From: Hyphomicrobiales bacterium
GTDB taxonomy: Bacteria; Pseudomonadota; Alphaproteobacteria; Parvibaculales; Parvibaculaceae
Length of the DNA: 5,294 bases
NCBI GenBank assembly: GCA_015655095.1
Contig: JAATFR010000225.1
Coordinates: 1 to 5,294 of the forward strand
Direction of reading: 5' to 3'
The position numbers and the translations under genes were made by a program. The stretch's first letter is position 1. Each line of letters begins with the position of its first letter. Positions 1 to 5,294 of the stretch are shown one piece after another. The notes under the pieces were generated by a model. The model searched no databases, was not told the DNA's origin, and saw only the letters and a program-made list of their open reading frames with translations.

Positions 1-572
1 CCTCGATCCTGCGCGCCGTCGCTCTACCGGCCAGTGGCGGCGACACGGTGTGGGCGAATACGGCCGCGGCCTATAATGACCTCGCGCCGGAACTGAAGAA
101 ACTTGCTGACAAGCTCTGGGCGGTCCACAGCAACGATTATGATTATGCCTCGGCGCACAAGGACGTCACCGAGGCGGCAGTAAAACGCCACAAGGATGTT
201 TTTGCCGCGACCGTTTACGAGACCGAGCATCCACTCGTCCATGTGCATCCCGAAACAGGCGAGCGCAATCTGATCCTTGGGCACTTTTTGAAAAAGATCG
301 TGGGCCTTTCAACGGTCGATAGTGCCCGGTTGTTCGGGATTTTTCAGGACCATGTGACGCGGCTTGAAAACACGGTGCGCTGGCGCTGGGCGGTCGGTGA
401 CGTGGCGATTTGGGACAATCGCGCCACGCAGCATTATGCGATCAATGATTATGGCGACCAGCATCGGGTGATGCGCCGCATGACGCTTCGCGGCGAGGTG
501 CCCGTGAGCGTTGACGGACGGCGCAGCATTGTGCGCAAGCCGGGCGCCAGCGCGCTGCGGGCGGCGGAATAG
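1..572 (+). CDS. TauD/TfdA-family Fe(II)/2-oxoglutarate dioxygenase, 5' truncated (taurine dioxygenase / AtsK alkylsulfatase-like)
   Basis: The reading frame is open from base 3 at the left edge to the TAG at 570-572, giving 189 visible residues. Members of this family are about 280-300 residues, so roughly the first 110 are missing. The GTG at 48 is an internal valine, not a start: the residues before it already match the family (SILRAVALPASGGDT). The T of GGDT (45-47) matches the TauD threonine that contacts 2-oxoglutarate. The distal iron ligand is the H of ATQHYA (432-434). Eleven residues later comes the 2-oxoglutarate-binding Arg (465-467), and four further the Arg that binds the sulfonate or sulfate group in TauD/AtsK (477-479). 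The proximal HxD iron ligands should lie just left of the window. Family knowledge: these cytoplasmic enzymes hydroxylate the carbon next to sulfur or sulfate, releasing sulfite or sulfate plus an aldehyde. Taurine, alkylsulfonate and alkylsulfate specificities cannot be told apart here. It appears to be co-transcribed with the flavoprotein genes that follow. Confidence 0.9.
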   Translation, partial: SILRAVALPASGGDTVWANTAAAYNDLAPELKKLADKLWAVHSNDYDYASAHKDVTEAAVKRHKDVFAATVYETEHPLVHVHPETGERNLILGHFLKKIVGLSTVDSARLFGIFQDHVTRLENTVRWRWAVGDVAIWDNRATQHYAINDYGDQHRVMRRMTLRGEVPVSVDGRRSIVRKPGASALRAAE

Positions 573-576
573 AAAC

Positions 577-580
577 GGGA
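577..580 (+). promoter_or_regulatory. Weak Shine-Dalgarno for the acyl-CoA-dehydrogenase-like gene
   Basis: GGGA lies 8 bases before the ATG at 589, in the 16-bp gap after the dioxygenase stop. It is the only purine-rich element near that start and supports 589 over the upstream in-frame ATG at 511, which is buried in the dioxygenase gene. An in-frame GTG at 586, directly before the ATG, is an equally placed alternative start. Confidence 0.4.
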
Positions 581-588
581 CATCTGTG

Positions 589-1749
589 ATGGCCGGCGAT
601 TCCGTGCTTCAGACGAAGACGCCAGCCTGCAGAGCGCTCATTGTTGCCCGCGATATTGAAGCGCGGGCGCCTGAGCATGACCGGGCTGCATCCTTCCCCT
701 TTGAGAACTTCGCAGACCTTCATCGGGCGGGTCTTCTCCAGCTTGCCGTGCCGGTTGCATTTGGCGGACCAGCAACATCTCTGGCCGAGATGATCGATGT
801 TGTGCGCATCATTGGCGCGGCGGATGCTTCGACCGCGCTGGTCCTGGTCATGCACTATCTTCAGCTTGGTTCTGGGCTGCGCTCAAGGCGCTGGCCCGAG
901 GCGATCCGCAGGCGTCTGGCGCGTGACGCGCTCGAAGGTGTTTCTCTCGTCAATGCTTTGCGTACGGAGCCTGAACTCGGTACGCCTGCGCGCGGTGGGC
1001 TGACCGAAACCATCGCACGCCGGACGGGTGGAGGCTGGCGGATCAGCGGCCACAAGATTTACTCAACCGGGGCTCCGCTTCTGAGCTGGGGCCTTGTCTG
1101 GGCGCGTACCGAAGACGAAACACCTCAGATCGGCTTCTGGCTGGTGCCCATGGACGCGCCGGGCGTCAGCATGGTGGAAACCTGGGATCATCTTGGTCTG
1201 CGCGCCTCCGGAAGCCACGACACGCTGTTCGATAATGTGCTCGTGCCCGAGGATCACGCCGTTGACATTCGCCTGCCGAAGGAGTGGGGTGAACTTGACC
1301 CGCTTCAGGCTGCGTTTCATCCGCTGGCGCTGGCGGCACTTTATGAAGGTGTTGCGGTTGCGGCGCGCGACTGGCTGGTTGATTATCTGAAGGCGCGCAA
1401 GCCAAGCAATCTAGGCGCTTCTCTTGCGACGCTCCCGCATTTTCAGGAAGCGGTTGGTGAAATCGACGCCATGAGTTCCGTGAACCGGCTCCTTGTCGAT
1501 GAAACGGCGGCGAGGCTTGATCGAGACCCGGCAAGCGTGACGGCTGAGGCAGCCGGCCTTGTCAAATTCACGGTGACATCGAATGCTATCAAGATTGTCG
1601 AGCGAGCCTTGCAGCTCACAGGCAACCCGGGCTTGAGCCATACGCGGCCACTGGAGCGCTATTTCCGGGATGTGCAGTGCAGCCGGGTTCACTCGCCGCA
1701 GAACGACAGTATTCTGAGGTTTTCCGGGCGTACCGCGCTAGGCCTTTAA
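589..1749 (+). CDS. Acyl-CoA dehydrogenase-fold flavoprotein, SfnB/DszC-like, probable organosulfur oxidoreductase
   Basis: This encodes a 386-residue protein, close to the usual length of the acyl-CoA dehydrogenase superfamily. I placed the start at ATG 589 because it follows a GGGA and gives the expected short N-terminus; the frame is open upstream to 511, but that overlaps the dioxygenase gene. The order is an N-terminal helical domain (about residues 20-110, with LHRAGLLQLAVP and FGGP), a middle beta domain (about 115-225, with SGHKIYSTGA and the LGLRASGSHD turn typical of the fold) and a C-terminal helical domain (LTGNPGLSHTRPLERYFRDV). In true dehydrogenases the C-terminus carries a YEGTxE motif whose Glu is the catalytic base. 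Here the aligned stretch reads HSPQND, with Ser369 (1693-1695) in place of that Glu. SfnB, DszC and related proteins also lack it and act as FMNH2-dependent oxygenases or unassigned sulfur-acquisition oxidoreductases. Flanked by a TauD-type dioxygenase and an SsuD-like monooxygenase, it probably acts on an organosulfur substrate with a separate flavin reductase. The exact reaction is unknown. Confidence 0.85.
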   Translation: MAGDSVLQTKTPACRALIVARDIEARAPEHDRAASFPFENFADLHRAGLLQLAVPVAFGGPATSLAEMIDVVRIIGAADASTALVLVMHYLQLGSGLRSRRWPEAIRRRLARDALEGVSLVNALRTEPELGTPARGGLTETIARRTGGGWRISGHKIYSTGAPLLSWGLVWARTEDETPQIGFWLVPMDAPGVSMVETWDHLGLRASGSHDTLFDNVLVPEDHAVDIRLPKEWGELDPLQAAFHPLALAALYEGVAVAARDWLVDYLKARKPSNLGASLATLPHFQEAVGEIDAMSSVNRLLVDETAARLDRDPASVTAEAAGLVKFTVTSNAIKIVERALQLTGNPGLSHTRPLERYFRDVQCSRVHSPQNDSILRFSGRTALGL

Positions 1750-1759
1750 TAATTATAAT
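1731..1759 (+). promoter_or_regulatory. Possible internal promoter before the LLM monooxygenase
   Basis: The gap after the dehydrogenase-like gene holds a sharply AT-rich block, unlike the GC-rich surroundings. A perfect TATAAT sits at 1754-1759 inside the 10-bp palindrome AATTATAATT (1751-1760). Seventeen bases upstream the -35 position reads TTTCCG, matching TTGACA at only three of six places. This could be an internal sigma-70 promoter giving the monooxygenase and TPR genes separate expression, but the weak -35 makes it tentative. Confidence 0.3.
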
Positions 1760-1770
1760 TCTATCTGCGA

Positions 1771-1774
1771 GAGG
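1771..1774 (+). promoter_or_regulatory. Shine-Dalgarno deciding the LLM monooxygenase start
   Basis: GAGG, within the purine-rich GAGAGGG, is 7 bases before the ATG at 1782. This fixes the start there and rejects the longer open frame back to 1677, whose extra residues would overlap the previous gene and do not resemble the family N-terminus. Confidence 0.65.
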
Positions 1775-1781
1775 GCGGATC

Positions 1782-2873
1782 ATGAGCGTTGAATTTATTG
1801 GGATGATCTCGACAAGGGCCATGTCGGAAATCCACCCACCGAAAGGCCCCGCGATTGATCGCGACTATCTTCGCGCTTTTGCGCAAGCGCACGAGAATGC
1901 GGGATTCGACCGGATCCTGATTGCCCATCACTCGACCGGGCCCGACGCATTCATGGTGACGTCCTATATCGCTTCCGTGACAGAGCGTATCGGCTTCATG
2001 TTGGCGCATCGGCCCGGTTTCATGGAGCCGACACTCGCTGCGCGCAAACTTGCAACGCTGGATCAACTGATCGGCGGCCGCCTTGCCGTCCATATCATTT
2101 CAGGCGGCGATGATGAGGAGCAGCGCCGCGACGGCGACTTTCTCAATCATGACGAGCGCTATGCGCGGACGGACGAATATCTCGACATCATGCGCAAGGT
2201 GTGGACGAGCGACACGTCGGTCACCCATGAAGGCAAATATTACCGGTTTGAGCGCGCTTATTCTGAAGTGAAACAGGTGCAAAAGCCGCATCTGCCCGTC
2301 TATTTCGGCGGCTCGTCGGATGCGGCGCTCGATGTCGCGGGACGCCACGCCGATGTTTATGCGCTGTGGGGCGAAACACACGCGCAGGTGCGCGAGACGC
2401 TGGCCCGGGCGCAAGCCTCGGCGGCACGGTACGGGCGCAGGCTCCGCTTCAGCGTTTCCTTCAGGCCCATTCTGGCGGCGACGGAAGACGAGGCCTGGGC
2501 GCGCGCGCAGCGGATTCTCGATGAGGCAAGGCAATTGCGGCAAGCGGCAGGCCTCGTCGACGGCGATCCAAAGCAAAGCGTCGGGGCCCAGCGTCTTCTC
2601 GACGCCGCGGCGCAGGGTGACCGCGTGGACAAGCGCCTGTGGACGGCGATCGCGAAGCTCAATGGAGGCCGGCAAAATTCAACGGCGCTTGTCGGCACGC
2701 CCGAACAGGTGGCTGAGGCATTGCTTGATTATTATGATCTCGGCGCCACCACATTCCTGATCCGTGGTTTTGATCCGCTCGAGGATGCGACCGACTATGG
2801 ACGCGAGCTTATTCCGGTGACCCGCGCGCTTGTCGCAAAACGTGAGGCTGCACAGCAGGCAAAAGCGGGATAG
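1782..2873 (+). CDS. SsuD-like LLM-class FMN-dependent monooxygenase (alkanesulfonate monooxygenase family, altered substrate site)
   Basis: The protein has 363 residues, slightly shorter than E. coli SsuD (381), and starts at ATG 1782 behind a good Shine-Dalgarno. The luciferase-like TIM-barrel fold is clear throughout: ATLDQLIGGRLAVHIISGG (about 91-109), DGDFLNHDERYARTDEY, VYFGGSSDAA (173-182), W196 in ALWGE, the insertion-loop region around 290-305 ending in TALVGTPEQ, and LIRGFDPLEDA near 326-336. Family knowledge: SsuD uses FMNH2 from a partner reductase plus O2 to split a sulfonate into aldehyde and sulfite in the cytoplasm. By my alignment from memory, several SsuD active-site residues are changed: His11 to Arg12, Cys54 to Gly53, Arg226 to Ser226, His228 to Arg228, Tyr331 to Phe330 and His333 to Pro332. 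It is therefore a divergent member, and alkanesulfonates may not be its substrate. Its neighbours (TauD-type dioxygenase, SfnB/DszC-like flavoprotein) still argue for organosulfur breakdown. No flavin reductase is visible in the window. Confidence 0.88.
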   Translation: MSVEFIGMISTRAMSEIHPPKGPAIDRDYLRAFAQAHENAGFDRILIAHHSTGPDAFMVTSYIASVTERIGFMLAHRPGFMEPTLAARKLATLDQLIGGRLAVHIISGGDDEEQRRDGDFLNHDERYARTDEYLDIMRKVWTSDTSVTHEGKYYRFERAYSEVKQVQKPHLPVYFGGSSDAALDVAGRHADVYALWGETHAQVRETLARAQASAARYGRRLRFSVSFRPILAATEDEAWARAQRILDEARQLRQAAGLVDGDPKQSVGAQRLLDAAAQGDRVDKRLWTAIAKLNGGRQNSTALVGTPEQVAEALLDYYDLGATTFLIRGFDPLEDATDYGRELIPVTRALVAKREAAQQAKAG

Positions 2874-2904
2874 ACTCCTCGCGCTTACATGCCACTCACA
2901 CAGG

Positions 2905-2913
2905 CGAGGCGAG
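2905..2913 (+). promoter_or_regulatory. Shine-Dalgarno deciding the TTC38-like start
   Basis: CGAGGCGAG lies 2 bases before the ATG at 2916, with its GAGG core 7 bases away. The earlier in-frame ATG at 2889 has only pyrimidine-rich sequence before it (TCCTCGCGCTTAC). The start at 2916 is therefore preferred. It also yields an N-terminus whose distance to the conserved body matches the human TTC38 protein fairly well. Confidence 0.55.
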
Positions 2914-2915
2914 AT

Positions 2916-4256
2916 ATGCCCAGGGATTTTCAGGGTCTTGTGGTAACCGGATCGGCGGCCTCTGTCGCGGCCCTCGATCAGGCGACGAATGACCTGCTGG
3001 CCTGGAAGGGCAATACGGTGCGCGGTCTTGTCAAGGCGAGCCAGGCTGATCCGGCCTTCGCGCTCGGTCATGCGACCATCGCGGCGCTTAATCTGCTCGG
3101 CGGTGTGCGCGGCGATGATGCAGGTGTCAGGCTTGCCATAGAAAAGGCCGAGGCCACCATCGACGGGGCGACAGAGCGGGAGCATCTGCATCTTGAGGCG
3201 GCCAAGGCGTGGGCGGCGGGAAAGCTTCTGCGCGCAGCCGCAATATGGGAAGATGCTTTGCTCGACCAGCCCCGGGATGTGCTGGCCTTGCGTTTCGCCC
3301 TCGATACCTACTTCTTTCTTGGCCATTCGCAGGCCCTGCGCGATGCTGTTGCCCGTGTGCTGCCCGCCTGGTCGAAAGAGGACGGGAATTACGGATTTCT
3401 GCTGGGGCAATATGCGTTCGGCCTTGAAGAGGCGGGCAATCTTGCTGAAGCCGAAGCCACGGCGAGGCGCGCGCTTGAGCTCAATGCCGAGGATGCGTGG
3501 GCAACACATGCGCTTGTGCATGTTCTCGATACGGGCAACCGGCCGGACGAAGGCGTTGATATGCTGACGCAGACGGAGACTTCATGGACGAAGGGGTACT
3601 GGATCGCTGTTCATAACTGGTGGCACAAGGCGGTCTTCCTGATCGAGCTTGACCGTGCCGATGAGGCATTGTCGATCTTCGATGAGCGCATCAGGGAAAG
3701 GCTAGCTCAACAGGTTCCGCTTGATCTGGTGGATGCAGCGGCGCTTTTGTGGCGTCTCGAACTGGCAGGCGTCGATGTTGGCGAGCGTTGGCACGAGGTC
3801 GCCGGTTTCTGGAGCGCGCGGGTGGAAGATCATGTGCTCGCCTTCAATGATCTGCATATTGCGCTGTCGGCGACAGGGGCCGGGGACCGGGAACAACTCG
3901 ATACGTTCAGCCAGTCGCTCGATCAGCACAATCATTCATCCGTTGGCGATACGGCCTATATTTCCCGCGATGTCGGCCGTGACCTCATTCAAGCGATCAG
4001 GGTTTTCGGGGAGGGCGATTACCGCCAGACCGTCGATCTCCTTCTGCCTATCCGCTTCAAGTTTGGACAAATTGGCGGCAGCCATGCCCAGCGAGATATT
4101 CTGACGCAAACATTGATTGCCGCTGCCTTGCGATCTGGCAATATCAGGCTGGCGCGGGCGCTGCTTGCCGAACGGCTTGGCTACCGTCCGACACCGCGCA
4201 CCAGACGGCTCTATGGCGAGGTCAACGCAATGATCAGCCAGGCATCTGATGTTTAA
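2916..4256 (+). CDS. TTC38-like tetratricopeptide-repeat protein, function unknown
   Basis: This encodes 446 residues from ATG 2916 (455 if ATG 2889 is used), with no signal peptide or membrane segment, so it is probably cytoplasmic. It resembles human TTC38 (a protein of about 470 residues) from end to end. Matching blocks, recalled from memory, are ADPAFALGH, EREHLHLEAAKAWAAG, LALRFALDTYFFLG, the TPR-like stretch LAEAEATARRALELNAEDAWATHALVH (written here as one helix pair, about residues 175-200), HNWWH (233-237), GERWHEV, HVLAFNDLH, LLLPIRF and IGGSHAQRD (386-394). Helix-turn-helix repeats with the TPR spacing of small and large residues run through most of it. TPR proteins usually bind other proteins, but the invariant HNxWH and GGSxAQRD motifs are not TPR consensus and hint at a binding pocket or active site. 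The gene follows the SsuD-like monooxygenase by 42 bp on the same strand and is probably co-transcribed with it, implying a role linked to organosulfur use. I cannot assign a reaction. Confidence 0.85.
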   Translation: MPRDFQGLVVTGSAASVAALDQATNDLLAWKGNTVRGLVKASQADPAFALGHATIAALNLLGGVRGDDAGVRLAIEKAEATIDGATEREHLHLEAAKAWAAGKLLRAAAIWEDALLDQPRDVLALRFALDTYFFLGHSQALRDAVARVLPAWSKEDGNYGFLLGQYAFGLEEAGNLAEAEATARRALELNAEDAWATHALVHVLDTGNRPDEGVDMLTQTETSWTKGYWIAVHNWWHKAVFLIELDRADEALSIFDERIRERLAQQVPLDLVDAAALLWRLELAGVDVGERWHEVAGFWSARVEDHVLAFNDLHIALSATGAGDREQLDTFSQSLDQHNHSSVGDTAYISRDVGRDLIQAIRVFGEGDYRQTVDLLLPIRFKFGQIGGSHAQRDILTQTLIAAALRSGNIRLARALLAERLGYRPTPRTRRLYGEVNAMISQASDV

Positions 4257-4260
4257 CTTT

Positions 4261-4272
4261 GTCAGGCCTGAC
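4261..4272. repeat. 12-bp perfect palindrome at the convergent gene junction
   Basis: GTCAGGCCTGAC reads the same on both strands. It sits between the stop of the TTC38-like gene (4254-4256) and the end of the minus-strand desulfurase gene, covering that gene's last codons and its TGA (4262-4264). An outer AGCCAG (4236-4241) / CTGGCT (4272-4277) pair also exists. As RNA the inner palindrome could form only a short 4-bp stem with a 4-base loop and no U-run follows, so an ordinary rho-independent terminator is not supported. A protein-binding site or chance are the alternatives. Confidence 0.4.
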
Positions 4273-5294
4273 TGGCTCGCAGGCGTTGCAGCGCTGTGAC
4301 GAGCGCATCGATATCCTCGCACGTATTATAGAAGGCAAGCGAGGGGCGAACCGTGCTTTCGAGGTTGAACCGGCGCAGGATCGGCTGCGCGCAATGATGA
4401 CCTGACCGCACGGCAATGCCTTCCTTGTCAAGCGCAGTACCGACGTCCTCGGTGCGCACCCCGTCGAGAACGAAGGAAAGAACGCTCGCTTTTTCCGCTG
4501 CCGTGCCAATGAGCCTGAGGCCCGGAACGCTTTTCAGCCCCTGAGTCGCATAGACGAGCAGTTCGTGTTCATAGCGCGTGATATTCTCCATGCCGATCGT
4601 ATCAAGATAGTCGATTGCCGCGCCAAGGCCGACTGCGTCGGCGATATTGCCCGTGCCCGCCTCAAAACGATCAGGGGCACCATGATAGATTGTTTTCTCG
4701 AAGGTGACGTCTGCGATCATGTTGCCGCCACCCTGCCACGGTGGCATGTGCTCGAGTACGTCGGCCTTGCCATAGACGACGCCAATACCCGTCGGCCCGA
4801 AAACCTTGTGGCCCGAAAACACATAGAAGTCGGGATCAAGGGTCTGCACGTCGACGCGCAGATGTGAGACGGCCTGAGCCCCGTCGACCAGCACGCGCGC
4901 GCCATGCCGACGCGCGATGGCGACCATCTCGCGGACCGGCGTCACCGTGCCAAGCGCATTGGATACTTGCGTGAAAGAGACGAGGCGCGTGCGCGGATTG
5001 ATCAGTTTTTCATATTCTTCAAGGATGATCTGTCCGGTGTCATCAACAGGCGCAACGCAGAGCTTCGCGCCTTTTTCGGCGCAGAGCTGCTGCCACGGCA
5101 CGATATTGGCGTGATGCTCCAGCCAGGTGATGACAATTTCATCGCCTTCATTGATATTGCGGCGGCCCCAGGACTGCGCCACGAGATTGATGCCCTCGGT
5201 TGCCCCGCGTACAAAAATGATTTCCTTGGGAGAACTCGCGCCGAGGAAGCGGCGCACTTTTTCACGCGCGGCCTCATAGGCATCGGTCGCGCGC
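4262..5294 (-). CDS. SufS-type PLP-dependent cysteine desulfurase, N-terminus cut off (family 2A encapsulin cargo-like)
   Basis: Read on the minus strand, the frame is open from the right edge to TGA at 4262-4264, giving 343 visible residues. The GTG at 5257 is internal, since family-like sequence (ATDAYEAAREK) precedes it. At least 60 core residues are missing compared with E. coli SufS (406). Visible signatures are RGATEGINLVAQSW, EHHANIVPW with the PLP-stacking His (5114-5116), VLVDGAQA, the PLP-binding Lys in SGHKVFGP (4805-4807), RFEAGTGN, and the persulfide-forming Cys in RSGHHCAQP (4391-4393). All catalytic residues within the visible part are intact. The enzyme removes sulfur from cysteine as a protein-bound persulfide, giving alanine. 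Features such as AGTGN instead of the SufS AGTPN, and GNIADAVGLGAA, resemble the cysteine desulfurases packaged in family 2A (SrpI-type) encapsulins, as I recall them; this is inference. It converges on the sulfur-scavenging genes and has its own promoter outside the window. A housekeeping SufS is the alternative, but no other suf genes are in view. Confidence 0.92.
   Translation of the reverse strand, partial: RATDAYEAAREKVRRFLGASSPKEIIFVRGATEGINLVAQSWGRRNINEGDEIVITWLEHHANIVPWQQLCAEKGAKLCVAPVDDTGQIILEEYEKLINPRTRLVSFTQVSNALGTVTPVREMVAIARRHGARVLVDGAQAVSHLRVDVQTLDPDFYVFSGHKVFGPTGIGVVYGKADVLEHMPPWQGGGNMIADVTFEKTIYHGAPDRFEAGTGNIADAVGLGAAIDYLDTIGMENITRYEHELLVYATQGLKSVPGLRLIGTAAEKASVLSFVLDGVRTEDVGTALDKEGIAVRSGHHCAQPILRRFNLESTVRPSLAFYNTCEDIDALVTALQRLRASQA

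Noticed and set aside
48..50. GTG as the start of the dioxygenase gene
   Set aside because: The frame continues to the left edge with residues that match the TauD family just before it, so the gene is cut by the window and is not a short version.
511..588. Extended start (ATG 511) for the acyl-CoA-dehydrogenase-like gene
   Set aside because: It would overlap the dioxygenase gene by 62 bases, and the added residues are Arg/Ala-rich and unlike the family N-terminus. ATG 589 has a plausible ribosome binding site.
2100..2675. 191-residue minus-strand open frame inside the LLM monooxygenase gene
   Set aside because: It is antisense to a confidently assigned gene, arginine-rich and low in family-like motifs, typical of a shadow frame.
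2679..3521. 280-residue open frame on the minus strand across the monooxygenase/TPR junction
   Set aside because: It lies antisense to two well-supported genes, has no recognisable domain and no ribosome binding site I could see; long antisense frames are common in GC-rich coding DNA.
4233..4260. Possible intrinsic terminator ATCAG-(8)-CTGAT followed by GTTTAACTTT
   Set aside because: The stem is only 5 bp and AT-rich, the trailing T-run is broken, and it lies inside the end of the TTC38-like coding sequence.
4565..4867. 100-residue plus-strand open frame opposite the cysteine desulfurase
   Set aside because: It is antisense to the conserved catalytic core of the desulfurase, with no supporting motif or ribosome binding site.

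Overview
The window is a GC-rich (roughly 60% by eye), densely coding piece of a bacterial chromosome or large replicon. Codon use and gene content suggest a proteobacterium, most likely an alphaproteobacterium of the Rhizobiales type. That placement is an inference from style and family resemblance, because there is no rRNA or other phylogenetic marker here.

Layout: four genes run left to right with short gaps. (1) The 3' two thirds of a TauD/TfdA-type Fe(II)/2-oxoglutarate dioxygenase (1-572, cut by the left edge). (2) An acyl-CoA-dehydrogenase-fold flavoprotein of the SfnB/DszC-like type (589-1749). (3) An SsuD-like LLM-class FMN-dependent monooxygenase (1782-2873). (4) A TPR-like protein that resembles human TTC38 along its whole length (2916-4256). 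A fifth gene faces them on the minus strand: a SufS-type cysteine desulfurase (4262-5294, N-terminus cut by the right edge). Its stop codon lies 5 bp from the stop of gene 4.

Genes 1-3 are three chemically different oxygen- or flavin-dependent enzyme classes that recur in organosulfur scavenging, where sulfite or sulfate is released from sulfonates, sulfate esters or sulfones under sulfate limitation. The left-hand block is therefore probably a sulfur-scavenging operon. The cysteine desulfurase also belongs to sulfur metabolism, but acts on the mobilisation side (cysteine to persulfide sulfur). Its sequence looks more like the cargo desulfurase of family 2A encapsulins than the housekeeping SufS, so an encapsulin shell gene may lie just beyond the right edge. 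No flavin reductase or ABC transporter is in view; these would be expected nearby.

The points most worth following are: active-site substitutions in both flavoenzymes, suggesting reactions other than those their family names imply; a eukaryote-like TTC38 homologue of unknown function at the end of an organosulfur operon; and the possible encapsulated desulfurase. I saw no tRNA, rRNA, CRISPR array, insertion sequence or phage gene. There is no gene-free stretch longer than about 45 bp.
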